Assembly: GCF_025725725.1 (NCBI RefSeq)
Contig: NZ_CP107020.1
Location: 1 to 64,000 of the forward strand
Origin: Brachybacterium huguangmaarense
GTDB lineage: Bacteria > Actinomycetota > Actinomycetes > Actinomycetales > Dermabacteraceae
Length of the DNA: 64,000 bases
Reading direction: 5' to 3'
The number at the start of each line of letters is the position of its first letter. Within the stretch, counting starts at the first letter, position 1. A program made the translations under genes and the position numbers. This document shows positions 25,642 through 34,857 of the stretch, piece by piece. Below the pieces are notes generated by a model. The model was not told where the DNA came from. It saw nothing but the letters and a program-made list of their open reading frames with translations, and did not search any database.

Positions 25642-27219
25642 ATGGATCGTCGTCACGTCCTCGTCGGAATGGGCCTCATCCCCGTCGCCGCCCTGGCCGC
25701 CTGCGCGCCCAACGCCAACAGCGGCTCGTCGGCCTCCGACTCGACCGCCTCGACCTCGCTCAGCGCCGCCTACTCCGAGGGCGGCACCACCTTGAACCCG
25801 TACGAGGCCAACGACGTCACGAGCGACACGTTCGTGGTCGCCACGTACGACCAGCTCGTCACCTACGCCACCTCGACCGAGGACGGCAAGCCGACGGCGC
25901 AGACCGACAAGATCGTCCCGATGCTCGCGACCGAGTGGAAGGCCGACGACAGCGCGACGACCTACACCTTCACCCTGCGCGACGACGTCACCTTCGCGAG
26001 CGGCAACGCCCTGACCGCGGACGACGTGGTCGGGTCCTTCGAGCTGATCCGGGACTCCTCGAGCTCGAGCTTCCTCTACCAGATGGCGGGGATCGACAGC
26101 GTCACCAAGGTCGACGAGCACACCGTGACCATCGCCCTGACCGGCCCCAACCACCTGTTCCTGCAGATCCTGCCGCTGTACTCCTTCTCGATCGTGGACA
26201 CCAAGACCGTCAAGGACAAGGGCGGCGCCGACTGGCTCGCGCAGAACACGGCCGGCTCGGGCCCGTACACGCTGAAGTCGTGGGACCCCTCGACCGCCGC
26301 GTCGCTCACCGCCCGCACGGACTACTGGGGCACCGTGCCCGCGCTGACCGACGTGTCGGTGAAGTTCATCAGCGAGGCGTCCAACCGCATGCAGCTGCTC
26401 GAGCGCGGCGAGTCCCAGCTGATCACCGAGATCCCGGCCAAGGACGTCGAGTCCCTCAAGAAGGCCGACGGCGTCACGATCGACTCGCGCAAGAGCAACA
26501 AGATCCTGTACTTCGCGATGAACAACGCCGTCGCCCCCTTCGACGACGAGCGCGTGCGCCAGGCGGTCTGCTACGCGATCCCCTACGACAAGCTCATCAA
26601 CGACGTCATGCTCGGCCAGGCCAGCGAGATGAAGTCCGCCGTCGCGAGCTCCACGCCGGGGTGGACCGACGCGGGGTACGACTACAGCTACGACCTGGAC
26701 AAGGCCAAGAGCCTGCTCGACGAGGCCGGGCACTCCGGTGGTTTCAGCTTCGACTTCACCCTCGGCTCGGGGTTCCAGGACTGGAACGACGACGCGGTGC
26801 TGATCCAGGCCTCGCTCGCCGAGATCGGCGTGACCATGAACATCCAGAACATGGCGCGCGCCCAGTTCCTCGAGGCCCTGGCCACCAAGAAGCTCCAGGC
26901 CTACATCTCCCGGTGGACGTCGTTCGTCAACGACCCCGGCTATCACCTGGGGCTGCTCATGGCCACCGATGGCTCGAGCAACAACATGAACTACTCCGAC
27001 CCCCAGGTCGACGAGCTGCTGAAGTCCGCGTCCACCGAGACCGACCAGGACGCCCGCAACAAGCTGTACGCGCAGGCCCAGGAGCTCATCACGACCGACG
27101 CCCCATGGGCCTACCTGTACGAGTACAACATCGTGATCGGCCTGCGCTCGTCGGTGAAGGGGTACACGTCCTACCCCGACGGCATCGTGCGCTTCGCCCA
27201 GCTGTCCATCGGCGAGTGA
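25642..27219 (+). CDS. Peptide-binding lipoprotein (SBP family 5)
   Basis: A 525-residue solute-binding protein for the adjacent permeases. It has a lipoprotein signal with lipobox 'VAALAAC' (Cys20) and a Ser/Thr-rich linker. Family 5 blocks include 'TYTFTLRDDVTFASGNALTA' and 'DDERVRQAVCYAIPYDKLI'. It should bind an oligopeptide or dipeptide outside the membrane. The ATG follows AGGAG seven bases upstream. The frame is open far upstream through the dppC region, but that is shadow coding. Confidence 0.92.
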   Translation: MDRRHVLVGMGLIPVAALAACAPNANSGSSASDSTASTSLSAAYSEGGTTLNPYEANDVTSDTFVVATYDQLVTYATSTEDGKPTAQTDKIVPMLATEWKADDSATTYTFTLRDDVTFASGNALTADDVVGSFELIRDSSSSSFLYQMAGIDSVTKVDEHTVTIALTGPNHLFLQILPLYSFSIVDTKTVKDKGGADWLAQNTAGSGPYTLKSWDPSTAASLTARTDYWGTVPALTDVSVKFISEASNRMQLLERGESQLITEIPAKDVESLKKADGVTIDSRKSNKILYFAMNNAVAPFDDERVRQAVCYAIPYDKLINDVMLGQASEMKSAVASSTPGWTDAGYDYSYDLDKAKSLLDEAGHSGGFSFDFTLGSGFQDWNDDAVLIQASLAEIGVTMNIQNMARAQFLEALATKKLQAYISRWTSFVNDPGYHLGLLMATDGSSNNMNYSDPQVDELLKSASTETDQDARNKLYAQAQELITTDAPWAYLYEYNIVIGLRSSVKGYTSYPDGIVRFAQLSIGE

Positions 27220-27244
27220 CCGCCCGCTTCGACAAGGAGATCCC

Positions 27245-28642
27245 ATGACCACGTCAGACACGGACCCGGCTTCGATCGACGTCGCGGCATCCGCCGCGCC
27301 GGACGGCGGCGCCTGGGAGCAGCAGCTGCTGGGCCTCATCGAGGAACGCTCCGACGAGCTGCTCCAGCTGGCCGGCGACCTCATCCGCATCCCCAGCGAG
27401 AACCCGGCCGGCGACTGCACCGAGGTGGCCGCGTTCACCGCCGACTGGCTGCGCGGCAAAGGGGTGGAGTGCGAGGTGATCGACGCCGGCGACGGCCGTC
27501 TCAACGTCGTCTCCCACCTCGACGGCGCACCCGGGGAGCGCCACCTGGTGCTGTCGGGCCACTACGACGTGGTCCCGGTCGGCGACGTCGAGCGCTGGGA
27601 CTTCCCGCCGTTCGCGGGCGACGTGGTCGACGGGTGGCTGCGCGGACGCGGCGCGAGCGACATGAAGGCCGGCCTGGCCGGCACGATGTTCGTCCACGCC
27701 CTCATGCACGAGCTCGACGTGCCCTTCCGCGGCCGCCTGTCGTTCGCGGCGGTGTGCGACGAGGAGGCCGGCGGCAACCGCGGCGCCGACCTCGTGCTGG
27801 AGCAGGGCCACCTGGACGGCGCCACCGGCGCCGTGATCGCCGAGCCCGCCGAGCGCAGCCATCCGACGATCGGGCAGAAAGGGTCCAACTGGTTCCGCCT
27901 GACCATCGACGGGCGGCCGGGGCACGGCAGCCTCCAGCCCCTGCACGGGACCAGCGCCAACCTGCTGGCCGCCCGTGCGGTGATCGCCCTCCAGCAGCTG
28001 TGGGACCTCGTGCCCGAGCCGCCCGAGGACGTGCGCCAACTGATCGCCGACTCCAAGGTCTACGCCGAGGAGCGCGAGGGCTACGAGCCCGGCATCAGCG
28101 CCGTGTTCGAGCACGTGACGATCAACATCGGCCGGGTCGTGGGCGGCACGGCGGCCAACGTGGTCGCCGACCGCGCCGTCGTCGACGTCGACACGCGCGT
28201 GCCGATCGGGCTGAGCCGCGAGCAGGTCAACGCCCGGGTGCGCGAGATCCTCGAGGAGAACGGCATCGAGGCGCGGATCGAGCCGCAGGGTTTCCGCAGC
28301 GAGCCCAACTGGACGCTCCCGGAGGACCCGATCGTCGAGACCCTCGTCGGGGCGCTGCGGGAGCTGGCCGATCCGGACGCCCAGGGCGTGCTGCAGTGGG
28401 CCTCCTCGGACGCGCGGGTGTTCCGTGCCCACGGCATCCCCGTGCTCCAGTACGGACCGGCCGAGCTGTCGACGATCCACGGCTTCAACGAGCGCTGCCG
28501 CGCCGAGGACGTCGTGCTGGCCGCCAAGACGTACGCGCTCACGACGCTGCGCTACCTCGGCACGGCCGACGGCCCCGGTGCCGATGGGGCGGGCGACTGC
28601 GGCGACGGCGGCGGGAGCGGGTCCTCGGGGAGCCCGGCATGA
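27245..28642 (+). CDS. M20 family metallopeptidase (ArgE/DapE/ACY1 type)
   Basis: A 465-residue cytosolic M20 peptidase or deacylase. Metal-ligand motifs are intact: 'LVLSGHYDVVP' (His), 'GRGASDMKAG' (bridging Asp), 'VCDEEAGG' (Glu-Glu), 'VIAEP' (ligand), and 'STIHGFNERC' (final His). The dimerisation domain is in the middle (about 210-340). It likely hydrolyses the imported dipeptide or an N-acyl amino acid. The Gly/Asp/Ser-rich tail is not conserved in type. Its stop overlaps the next ATG (ATGA), so it is coupled to the ATPase gene. Confidence 0.9.
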   Translation: MTTSDTDPASIDVAASAAPDGGAWEQQLLGLIEERSDELLQLAGDLIRIPSENPAGDCTEVAAFTADWLRGKGVECEVIDAGDGRLNVVSHLDGAPGERHLVLSGHYDVVPVGDVERWDFPPFAGDVVDGWLRGRGASDMKAGLAGTMFVHALMHELDVPFRGRLSFAAVCDEEAGGNRGADLVLEQGHLDGATGAVIAEPAERSHPTIGQKGSNWFRLTIDGRPGHGSLQPLHGTSANLLAARAVIALQQLWDLVPEPPEDVRQLIADSKVYAEEREGYEPGISAVFEHVTINIGRVVGGTAANVVADRAVVDVDTRVPIGLSREQVNARVREILEENGIEARIEPQGFRSEPNWTLPEDPIVETLVGALRELADPDAQGVLQWASSDARVFRAHGIPVLQYGPAELSTIHGFNERCRAEDVVLAAKTYALTTLRYLGTADGPGADGAGDCGDGGGSGSSGSPA

Positions 28643-30318
28643 GTCCGCTGCTGAGCATCGAGGACCTGCGCGTGGAGATCCCCTCGGATCGCGGCGTGGC
28701 CGTCCCCGTCGATGGCGTGAGCCTGACGATCGACGAGGGCGCCATGCTCGGCCTGGTCGGGGAGTCCGGCAGCGGGAAGTCGATGACCGCGATGTCCATC
28801 CTGCGCATGCTCCCGGCGGCGAGCGCCCGCATCGCCGCCGGCAGCATCCGTCTGGACGGGCGCGAGCTCACGAAGGCCTCCGAGCGCGAGCTGCGCGGCA
28901 TCCGCGGCGCGGAGGTCGGCACGATCTTCCAGGAGCCCCTGACGGCGCTGAACCCCGTGTTCACGGTGCGCGACCAGGTCACCGAGCCCTTGCGCGTGCA
29001 CCGTCGGATGTCACGACGGGCGGCCGATGCGCGAGCGCGCGAGCTGCTGGAGATGGTCGGGATCCGGCAGGTCGACAGGGTCATGGGCTCCTACCCGTTC
29101 CAGCTGTCCGGCGGCATGCGCCAGCGGGTGATGATCGCGCTGGCGATGTCGTGCGAGCCGCGGCTGCTGATCGCCGACGAGCCCACCACGGCCCTGGACG
29201 TGACCACCCAGGCCCAGATCCTGGATCTGATGGTCGGCCTGCAGCGCGACCACGGCACGGCCGTGCTGCTGATCACCCACGACCTGGGCGTGGTCGCCCA
29301 GACCTGCGACACGGTCGCGGTGATGAACCACGGCTCGCTGGTCGAGACCGCCGACGTCGAGGACCTGTTCCATCACCCGCGTCACGAGTACACGCGCCAC
29401 CTGCTGAGCATGCGCCCGGCGGGCATCGCCGACGGCGAGGCCCTGCTGGAGCGGCCGGTGCCCGAGGGCAGGCCGTTCCTCGAGGTCCGCGGGCTCAAGA
29501 AGGAGTTCCCCGGCAGCCGGCGCAGCGAGCCCGTGCGCGCGGTCGACGGGGTCGACTTCAGCGTCCACCGCGGCCGCACCGTCGCGGTGGTCGGCGAGTC
29601 CGGCTCGGGCAAGTCCACCACCGGGCGCGCGATCCTGCGCCTGCTCGAGCCGACCGAGGGCGTCGTGGTCGTCGACGGCACGGACGTCACCACGCTGGGC
29701 CCCGAGGCGCTGCGGCGCTGGCGCTCCCGGGCCCAGATGATCTTCCAGGACACCTATGCGTCACTCGATCCGCGATGGCGGATCGGCCGCTCCCTCGAGG
29801 AGCCGCTGCGGATGCACACCACGCAGGACGCCGCCGAGCGTCGCCGGACGGTCGTCACGGCGCTCGAGACCGTGGGGCTCTCGGCGGAGGACGTCCACAA
29901 GTTCCCCCATGAGTTCTCCGGCGGGCAGCGTCAGCGCATCGGGATCGCGCGCGCCCTCGTCACCGAGCCGGACCTGGTGGTGTGCGACGAGCCCGTCTCC
30001 GCGCTGGACGTCTCCGTGCAGGCCCAGGTGCTCGAGCTGCTGCGCGAGCTGCAGGAGCGCCTGGACCTGACCTACGTGTTCATCACCCACGACCTGTCGG
30101 TGGTCGCCGAGATCGCCGACGAGGTGGTGGTGATGAACCAGGGCACGGTGGTCGAGAGCGGGCCGGTGGCCCAGGTCCTGCGCTCCCCGCAGCATCCCTA
30201 CACCAAGGCGCTGATCGCGGCCGTGCCGCCGTCCGCGCCGCTCACCGCCGCCGAGCGCGAGCAGCGCCTGCGGGTGGTCGACGCCGGGCTGGACGCGGGC
30301 GTGGGCGCCGCGTCCTGA
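28639..30318 (+). CDS. Fused peptide ABC ATPase (DppD-DppF)
   Basis: A 559-residue protein with two full ABC ATPase domains. Domain 1 (about 1-260): Walker A '[16 protein letters not shown]', signature 'LSGGMRQR', Walker B '[12 protein letters not shown]'. Domain 2 (about 280-550): Walker A '[15 protein letters not shown]', signature '[10 protein letters not shown]', Walker B '[12 protein letters not shown]'. It supplies both nucleotide-binding halves for the permease pair. ATG 28639 overlaps the M20 stop. It is the last gene of the operon. Confidence 0.93.
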   Translation: MSPLLSIEDLRVEIPSDRGVAVPVDGVSLTIDEGAMLGLVGESGSGKSMTAMSILRMLPAASARIAAGSIRLDGRELTKASERELRGIRGAEVGTIFQEPLTALNPVFTVRDQVTEPLRVHRRMSRRAADARARELLEMVGIRQVDRVMGSYPFQLSGGMRQRVMIALAMSCEPRLLIADEPTTALDVTTQAQILDLMVGLQRDHGTAVLLITHDLGVVAQTCDTVAVMNHGSLVETADVEDLFHHPRHEYTRHLLSMRPAGIADGEALLERPVPEGRPFLEVRGLKKEFPGSRRSEPVRAVDGVDFSVHRGRTVAVVGESGSGKSTTGRAILRLLEPTEGVVVVDGTDVTTLGPEALRRWRSRAQMIFQDTYASLDPRWRIGRSLEEPLRMHTTQDAAERRRTVVTALETVGLSAEDVHKFPHEFSGGQRQRIGIARALVTEPDLVVCDEPVSALDVSVQAQVLELLRELQERLDLTYVFITHDLSVVAEIADEVVVMNQGTVVESGPVAQVLRSPQHPYTKALIAAVPPSAPLTAAEREQRLRVVDAGLDAGVGAAS

Positions 30319-30364
30319 CGGCGGCCGGGGTGCCGGGCCGAGGTCGTGGCCCGGCGCGTGGCAT

Positions 30365-30442
30365 CTCCGGTCGGCGCTGCGCCGCCAGGCCCGGTGGGCC
30401 CGGCGCCTGGTCGTCCCCGGTCGGCGCTGCGCCGCCGGGCCC
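30365..30442. repeat. Two 25-base near-identical repeats in a convergent spacer
   Basis: CCGGTCGGCGCTGCGCCGCC occurs at about 30367 and again 50 bases on, and each copy contains the self-complementary GGCGCTGCGCC. The pair lies between the convergent ABC ATPase and MetE-like genes and may act as a terminator region. Confidence 0.55.
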
Positions 30443-30481
30443 CGGTCTGGCCTGCGCCTGGCCGTGTCCGACCGGCCCGGC

Positions 30482-31591
30482 TCAGCGCGCGACGAGGTCC
30501 CGGTTGGCGACGAGCAGGTCGACCTTGTCCCACTGCGTCTGCTCGTCGATGGAGTTGCCCTCCTCGACCGAGGCGAAGCCGCACTGCGGGGACAGGGCGA
30601 TGTTGTCGCCCACGATCGAGCGCACCTCGCCGAGGCGACGCTCGAGGTCGGCACGGTCCTCGAGCTGCGAGTTCTTGGTCGAGATCAGGCCCGCCACGAA
30701 GGTCGCGCCGGTGTCCTTGAGCGCCGCCCACGGCTCGAACGAGCCGGAGCGCTCGTCGTCGTACTCGACGTAGAAGCCGTCGTAGGGGACCTGGGCGATG
30801 ATCGGGGCCACCGAGTCGTAGAAGCCCTCGAACAGGTGGTTGCCCTTGAAGTTGCCCTTGCAGAAGTGGGTCGCGATGGTCATGTCCTCCGGCTTGCCCG
30901 CGAGCGCCGCCGTCGAGACGCGCTGGAACCATGCCAGGACCGTGTCCTTGTCGTAGCCCATGCCCGCGATCTTGGCGAGGAACGCCTCGTCGATCATGTA
31001 GGTCCACGAGGTGTCGTCGATCTGCAGGTAGAGGCAGCCGTGGGCGTACAGGTCGCGGATCGCCGCCTGGTAGGCGGCGGCGATGTCCTCGATCAGCAGG
31101 TCGACGTCGTCGCCGTAGTGGGGCACGTCCTTCTTGCCGAGCTGGAGGTAGTTGTCGACCAGGATCATGTTGGGGCCCGAGATGCACTTCTTGGCCTGCA
31201 CGCCGGGGTAGGCGTCGGCCTCGGACTTCAGGAAGTCGAAGGCCTCGATCTCCGGGTGCGGGCGGGCGGGGTCGTAGCCGATCCTGCCGTCGATGTATCC
31301 CAGCTCGATGTGGTTGACGACGCCGTTGCGCTCGACGTCGAGATGCTCGGTGGTGAACCCGTCGAACTCCTTGAGCCAGTCCAGGTGCCACCAGCGGCGC
31401 CGGAACTCCCCGTCGGTCACGAGACGCAGGCCGTGCTCGACCTCCTGGGCGACGAGGGCGGAGATGGCGGAGTCCTCCACCGCGCGCAGCTCGTCGCGGG
31501 AGATCTCGCCCGCCGCATACTGCGCGCGAGCCTCCTTGACGGCCTGGGGCCGCAGGAAGGATCCGACGACGTCGTAGGTGATGTCCAGCAC
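30482..31591 (-). CDS. MetE C-terminal-like methyltransferase (YxjG/YxjH type)
   Basis: A 369-residue cobalamin-independent methionine-synthase-like protein that corresponds to the catalytic C-terminal half of MetE. Zinc-ligand region 'IATHFCKGNFKG' (His, Cys), a later 'VEYDDERSG' (Glu) and 'ALSPQCGFASVEEGNS' (Cys) are present. It should transfer a methyl group to homocysteine or a related thiol from a folate or other donor. GTG 31591 is chosen for a GGAGG site six bases upstream; the frame is open earlier without similarity. No riboswitch was recognised in the leader. Confidence 0.85.
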   Translation of the reverse strand: MLDITYDVVGSFLRPQAVKEARAQYAAGEISRDELRAVEDSAISALVAQEVEHGLRLVTDGEFRRRWWHLDWLKEFDGFTTEHLDVERNGVVNHIELGYIDGRIGYDPARPHPEIEAFDFLKSEADAYPGVQAKKCISGPNMILVDNYLQLGKKDVPHYGDDVDLLIEDIAAAYQAAIRDLYAHGCLYLQIDDTSWTYMIDEAFLAKIAGMGYDKDTVLAWFQRVSTAALAGKPEDMTIATHFCKGNFKGNHLFEGFYDSVAPIIAQVPYDGFYVEYDDERSGSFEPWAALKDTGATFVAGLISTKNSQLEDRADLERRLGEVRSIVGDNIALSPQCGFASVEEGNSIDEQTQWDKVDLLVANRDLVAR

Positions 31592-32020
31592 GCATGCCTC
31601 CAGGCTCTCGGGTACTCCGCGATCGGCGGCGCGCTCGAGGCCACGACCGGCGACGGAGGCCGGCGGCGAGCGCGCACCGGTCCACGCTAGCCCGCGCCGG
31701 GGCGAGGCCGGGCGGGCGTCTCGCGCGCCGCCGGTCGCAGGGCTCCCCGCTTCTGGGGCTTTCACCTCGCCGGTCCCCCGCGCACCAGCCGCCGGCCGCC
31801 GGGCACATCCCCGTCCGCCGCGTGTCCGGCTCACCCCGCTCCCGGCACTCATGGGCGGGTCCGGCGCGGGCTCTCGCGACCTGCATCTCGGGGCCGTGGT
31901 CGCCGACGGGACGCTGGTGACACGCTGCGGCGATAGAGCCAGTGCACATCACCAGCGTCCCCTCCAGAACACGGGCCGCTCGGGAACCGCCGGGAACCCG
32001 GCCTGCGGCACACTGGTCGG
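31592..32020. other. Divergent spacer between MetE-like gene and arfB
   Basis: 429 bases with no gene that I can support. It is extremely GC-rich. A perfect 12-base inverted repeat (31909-31920 with 31949-31960, 28-base loop) lies about 60 bases before arfB and could be an operator or a terminator remnant. A TAGCGT hexamer on the minus strand near 31688 could be the -10 of the MetE-like gene. Confidence 0.5.
32009..32014 (+). promoter_or_regulatory. -10 hexamer, leaderless promoter of arfB
   Basis: CACACT lies six bases before the ATG at 32021; there is no ribosome site. Confidence 0.45.
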
Positions 32021-32461
32021 ATGGATGACGTGCACGTGCCCCCGGGGCCCGGCGCTCCGTCGGGGCTGCGCGTGCCCGGGCGGGAGCTCGCCGAGCAGTT
32101 CTCCCATGCCTCCGGACCGGGCGGGCAGGGCGTCAACACCACCGATTCCCGCGTGCAGCTGAGCCTCGACCTCGCGACCCCGACCGCGCTCTCCGAGACG
32201 CAGCGCGCCCGCGCGCTCTCCCATCTCGCCGGCCGGCTCACCGGCAGCGTCCTCACGGTCAGCGCCTCGGAGCATCGCTCGCAGCGCCAGAACCGCACGG
32301 CCGCTCGCACGCGTCTCGCGGCGCTGCTGCGGGAGGCCGTCGTGCCGCCGCTGACCCGACATCCGACGAGGCCGACGCGCGGGTCCCAGCGTCGCCGTCT
32401 CGACGCCAAACGGCGCCGCGCCGAGACCAAGCGCCGACGGCGACAGCCCGGCACGGAGTGA
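32021..32461 (+). CDS. arfB: ArfB-type ribosome rescue hydrolase
   Basis: A 146-residue protein of the ArfB/YaeJ (ICT1-like) family, which frees stalled ribosomes by hydrolysing peptidyl-tRNA. The catalytic GGQ is present in 'FSHASGPGGQGVNTTDSRVQ' near residue 32. The C-terminus is the expected basic tail ('KRRRAETKRRRRQ') that probes the empty mRNA channel. Length is normal. It is a single gene. Confidence 0.93.
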   Translation: MDDVHVPPGPGAPSGLRVPGRELAEQFSHASGPGGQGVNTTDSRVQLSLDLATPTALSETQRARALSHLAGRLTGSVLTVSASEHRSQRQNRTAARTRLAALLREAVVPPLTRHPTRPTRGSQRRRLDAKRRRAETKRRRRQPGTE

Positions 32462-32596
32462 CGGGCTGGCCGCGGGGGTGCGCCGCTCGCCCTCGGGACG
32501 CCGACCGACGCCACGTGCCGAACGCCGATCGCCCTGCAGTGTCTCCGCCGCGTCGTGCTACTGAGCGCAGAGGTCCGGAAGGACCAGCGCTCCCCG

Positions 32597-33121
32597 TCAG
32601 CCCATCACGGTGTCCAGACGGGCATACGCCGGTCTCATCTCGGGCAGCACGTCTGCACCGATGGTTCGGATGAATCGCAATCCTGGCTGTCGTCCATTGA
32701 TGTGGGGAACATAACGAGTCCCGGATTCGATCGCGGCTGCTGGGGCCTCCCACGCCTCGAGAAGCTCGAACGTCTCCGCGGCAAACACCAGAAACACCGC
32801 CACATCGAAGTCGAAGCTTCGGAACGGGCTGAACTTCGCTTGTGCTCCCGCAGCACGAGCCCCCATCGCCTTCACCTGAATGCGTAGACCGGCGTCCGTC
32901 GTCACGTCATGCGACTTCGTGGAGTTAGGCTCCAGAACCCCGCCGCGGGCGGCGAGCACAATCTGCTCCGCGACATCACCGATGGGCTTGTTGTTCGTGC
33001 GGACAAGATCACGTCGGCGAAGCTCAGCGATCACCTGGTCGCCGAGAGCCATGAGCTCGGGAACTCGAAGCGATCCCAGGTCGAACGGCACACACTCCTC
33101 ATGTGGCGCGGAGTCACACAT
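32597..33121 (-). CDS. DUF6998-like protein with nuclease-like motifs
   Basis: A 174-residue protein that resembles DUF6998 domains ('IAELRRRDLVRTNNKPIGD', 'EPNSTKSHDVTTDAGLRIQ'). The pattern Asp ... 'RIQVKAMG' is similar to the D-(E/Q)xK core of PD-(D/E)XK nucleases, so a DNA-directed role is possible but not shown. ATG 33121 is chosen for a GGAG site ten bases upstream; the upstream open frame has no similarity. Base composition is lower in GC than the flanks, which suggests transfer. No methyltransferase or other restriction gene is nearby. Confidence 0.65.
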   Translation of the reverse strand: MCDSAPHEECVPFDLGSLRVPELMALGDQVIAELRRRDLVRTNNKPIGDVAEQIVLAARGGVLEPNSTKSHDVTTDAGLRIQVKAMGARAAGAQAKFSPFRSFDFDVAVFLVFAAETFELLEAWEAPAAAIESGTRYVPHINGRQPGLRFIRTIGADVLPEMRPAYARLDTVMG

Positions 33122-33500
33122 CGGGCTCACACTCCTTACGACACTCTCAATGCGATTGAACCTCACAACGCGAACGATCGGGCCATCGTCACCAATCTGG
33201 GGAACCCACGCCGTCAAGGGCCATGTGTAGAAGGAGCCGTCCTGATCGCAGGCCACGCCGCTGGGCAACCCGTCGGACTGGTACCGGCCACGCGATCCGC
33301 CACCCGGGCGGCTCGATCCCGTCGCGTGCGAGCCGGAGCGCCTCGAACGCGTCATCGGCTCGCGTCTGCCCCGGCTTGAATTCCGCCGACTGGATCCACG
33401 GTCGCCGCTCATCGACGCCGTCACGCAGCTGAAGCCCCTGGGTGCATTCGGGGGCTTTCCCTCCCCTGCGACGACAGGCGGCGGCGCGTACGGTCGAGGC
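33122..33500. other. Spacer with a possible remnant and a terminator-like hairpin
   Basis: 379 bases without a gene I can support. On the minus strand 33270-33440 reads 'RRPWIQSAEFKPGQTRADD' and onward in one frame, then shifts, which may be a broken short gene that I do not recognise. A hairpin at 33431-33459 (AAGCCCC pairing with GGGGCTT, then TTCC) looks like a terminator on the plus strand. Confidence 0.4.
33489..33494 (+). promoter_or_regulatory. -10 hexamer, leaderless promoter of PspC gene
   Basis: TACGGT lies exactly six bases before the ATG at 33501. Confidence 0.55.
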
Positions 33501-33755
33501 ATGACAAAGATCTTCGATGGTATCCGTGGCCTCGGCTTTCGACGTGGGCCTCGCCGTCTCCTCGCGGGCATCGGCGGTGGCCTCGCCGACAAGCTGGGGC
33601 TCAACGTGTGGCTGGTCCGGCTGCTGATCCTCGTGTCGTTCGCGCTGCCGGTGGCGGGCGTCGGTCTCTACCTTCTGCTGTGGATCCTGATGCCGTGGCA
33701 GGACGGGCGGATCCCTCTCGAGCGCGTTCTCGGAGCGAACTCCCGGCAGGCCTGA
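33501..33755 (+). CDS. PspC domain protein
   Basis: An 84-residue PspC protein. 'RRGPRRLLAGIGGGLADKLGL' is the PspC opening and 'VRLLILVSFALPVAGVGLYLLLWILMP' the membrane hairpin. PspC proteins sit in the cytoplasmic membrane and sense envelope stress; in actinobacteria small PspC proteins occur alone. No PspA gene is close. Confidence 0.9.
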   Translation: MTKIFDGIRGLGFRRGPRRLLAGIGGGLADKLGLNVWLVRLLILVSFALPVAGVGLYLLLWILMPWQDGRIPLERVLGANSRQA

Positions 33756-33881
33756 CGCCGCATCACCGTCCCGCCATCAGGTCGCCCGCCCATCAGCCCT
33801 TCGTCACGGCGCAGGTGGGTCTGCCCTGCTGGTCGTGCTCTGCTGATCCTGCAGAGACTTTGCATGCAGCGAGCCCGCGAC

Positions 33882-34562
33882 CTACGCGCGGTAGCGCCCG
33901 GGGCGGTGGTTCAGGGCGAGGACGGCGTTGAGGATCACCCCGCCGAGCGCGGACAGCAGCACCCGCGGCCAGTCCATCACCAGAGCGCCGAGCAGGATCA
34001 CGACGACGTCCATGGCCATCTGCACGTAACCGGCCCGCAGACCCGCTCGTTCCTGCAGGATCAGGGCCAGGACGTTGAACCCGCCCAGACTGGCGCGATG
34101 GCGGAAGATGATGAGCAGGCCCACGCCGACCAGCAGGTTTCCTCCGACCACGGCGTAGACGAGAGGGACGTGTCCGAGCGCCAGGAAGTGATGGTGCACG
34201 AGGCTGAATCCGGAGATGAGAGCCACGCAGATCACCGTCCGGATCGTGAACGCCCATCCCTTCTTCCAGACGGCGAGGGCGAAGAAGGGGACGTTCACCA
34301 GCAGGAACAGCACGGCGAACGGCAGTGGCGTGCCGTGGGTGAGCAGGAGCGCGAGTCCCGCCGTGCCGCCGGTGACAGCGCCGGCCATCTGCAGCAGGTA
34401 GAGCCCCAGGGATGCCAGGAAGGTGCCGGTCAGGACGCCGAGCACATCCTCCACAGGATGATGCGGGATGGTGACGTCGACCGAGAGGGGCTCGAGTCCG
34501 GCTTCGGGGCGACCGGGCGATGTCGACGACGGGGACGCTGACGAGGGGGACGCTGAAGGCAT
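33882..34562 (-). CDS. YitT family membrane protein
   Basis: A 226-residue protein with five to six membrane segments of the YitT/YebE type ('FLASLGLYLLQMAGAVTGGT', 'VVGGNLLVGVGLLIIFRHRA'). The first ~30 residues are a Ser/Pro-rich cytosolic leader. Function is unknown; members have been linked to transport and cell envelope. A TACCCT hexamer six bases before the ATG suggests leaderless transcription. Confidence 0.85.
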   Translation of the reverse strand: MPSASPSSASPSSTSPGRPEAGLEPLSVDVTIPHHPVEDVLGVLTGTFLASLGLYLLQMAGAVTGGTAGLALLLTHGTPLPFAVLFLLVNVPFFALAVWKKGWAFTIRTVICVALISGFSLVHHHFLALGHVPLVYAVVGGNLLVGVGLLIIFRHRASLGGFNVLALILQERAGLRAGYVQMAMDVVVILLGALVMDWPRVLLSALGGVILNAVLALNHRPGRYRA

Positions 34563-34568
34563 GACGTC

Positions 34569-34574
34569 AGGGTA
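34569..34574 (-). promoter_or_regulatory. -10 hexamer, leaderless promoter of YitT gene
   Basis: TACCCT on the minus strand, six bases before the ATG at 34562. Confidence 0.55.
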
Positions 34575-34845
34575 GAGGGGATCCCCCCATCAGGCTCGAC
34601 GGGCGTGGCTGTGATCTGCACACGCCGCGGCGTGGATGCCGGGCGGAGCCCGACACCGGTGGGCTCGGAGATCCGGCGTTCTGGGGGCCGCAGTGTCCTC
34701 ACCCTCTCACCCGAACAGAGGTGGCGGCGCCCTGGACAAGAACATCGACGCGGCGTCCAGCGCCGACTTCGTTCCCGAACCCTGGCCGGAACTCCTCACC
34801 ATTGCTCCCCGGCATCGTTCGTGAAGAACACTATGACGCGCCGAT

Positions 34846-34851
34846 TAGGCT
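34846..34851 (+). promoter_or_regulatory. -10 hexamer, leaderless promoter of GH114 gene
   Basis: TAGGCT, six bases before the GTG at 34858. Confidence 0.55.
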
Positions 34852-34857
34852 GTTCTC

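Noticed and set aside
31592..32020. S-adenosylmethionine riboswitch upstream of the MetE-like gene
   Set aside because: No conserved core or pairing pattern of a known SAM riboswitch could be found by eye; only an inverted repeat nearer to arfB.
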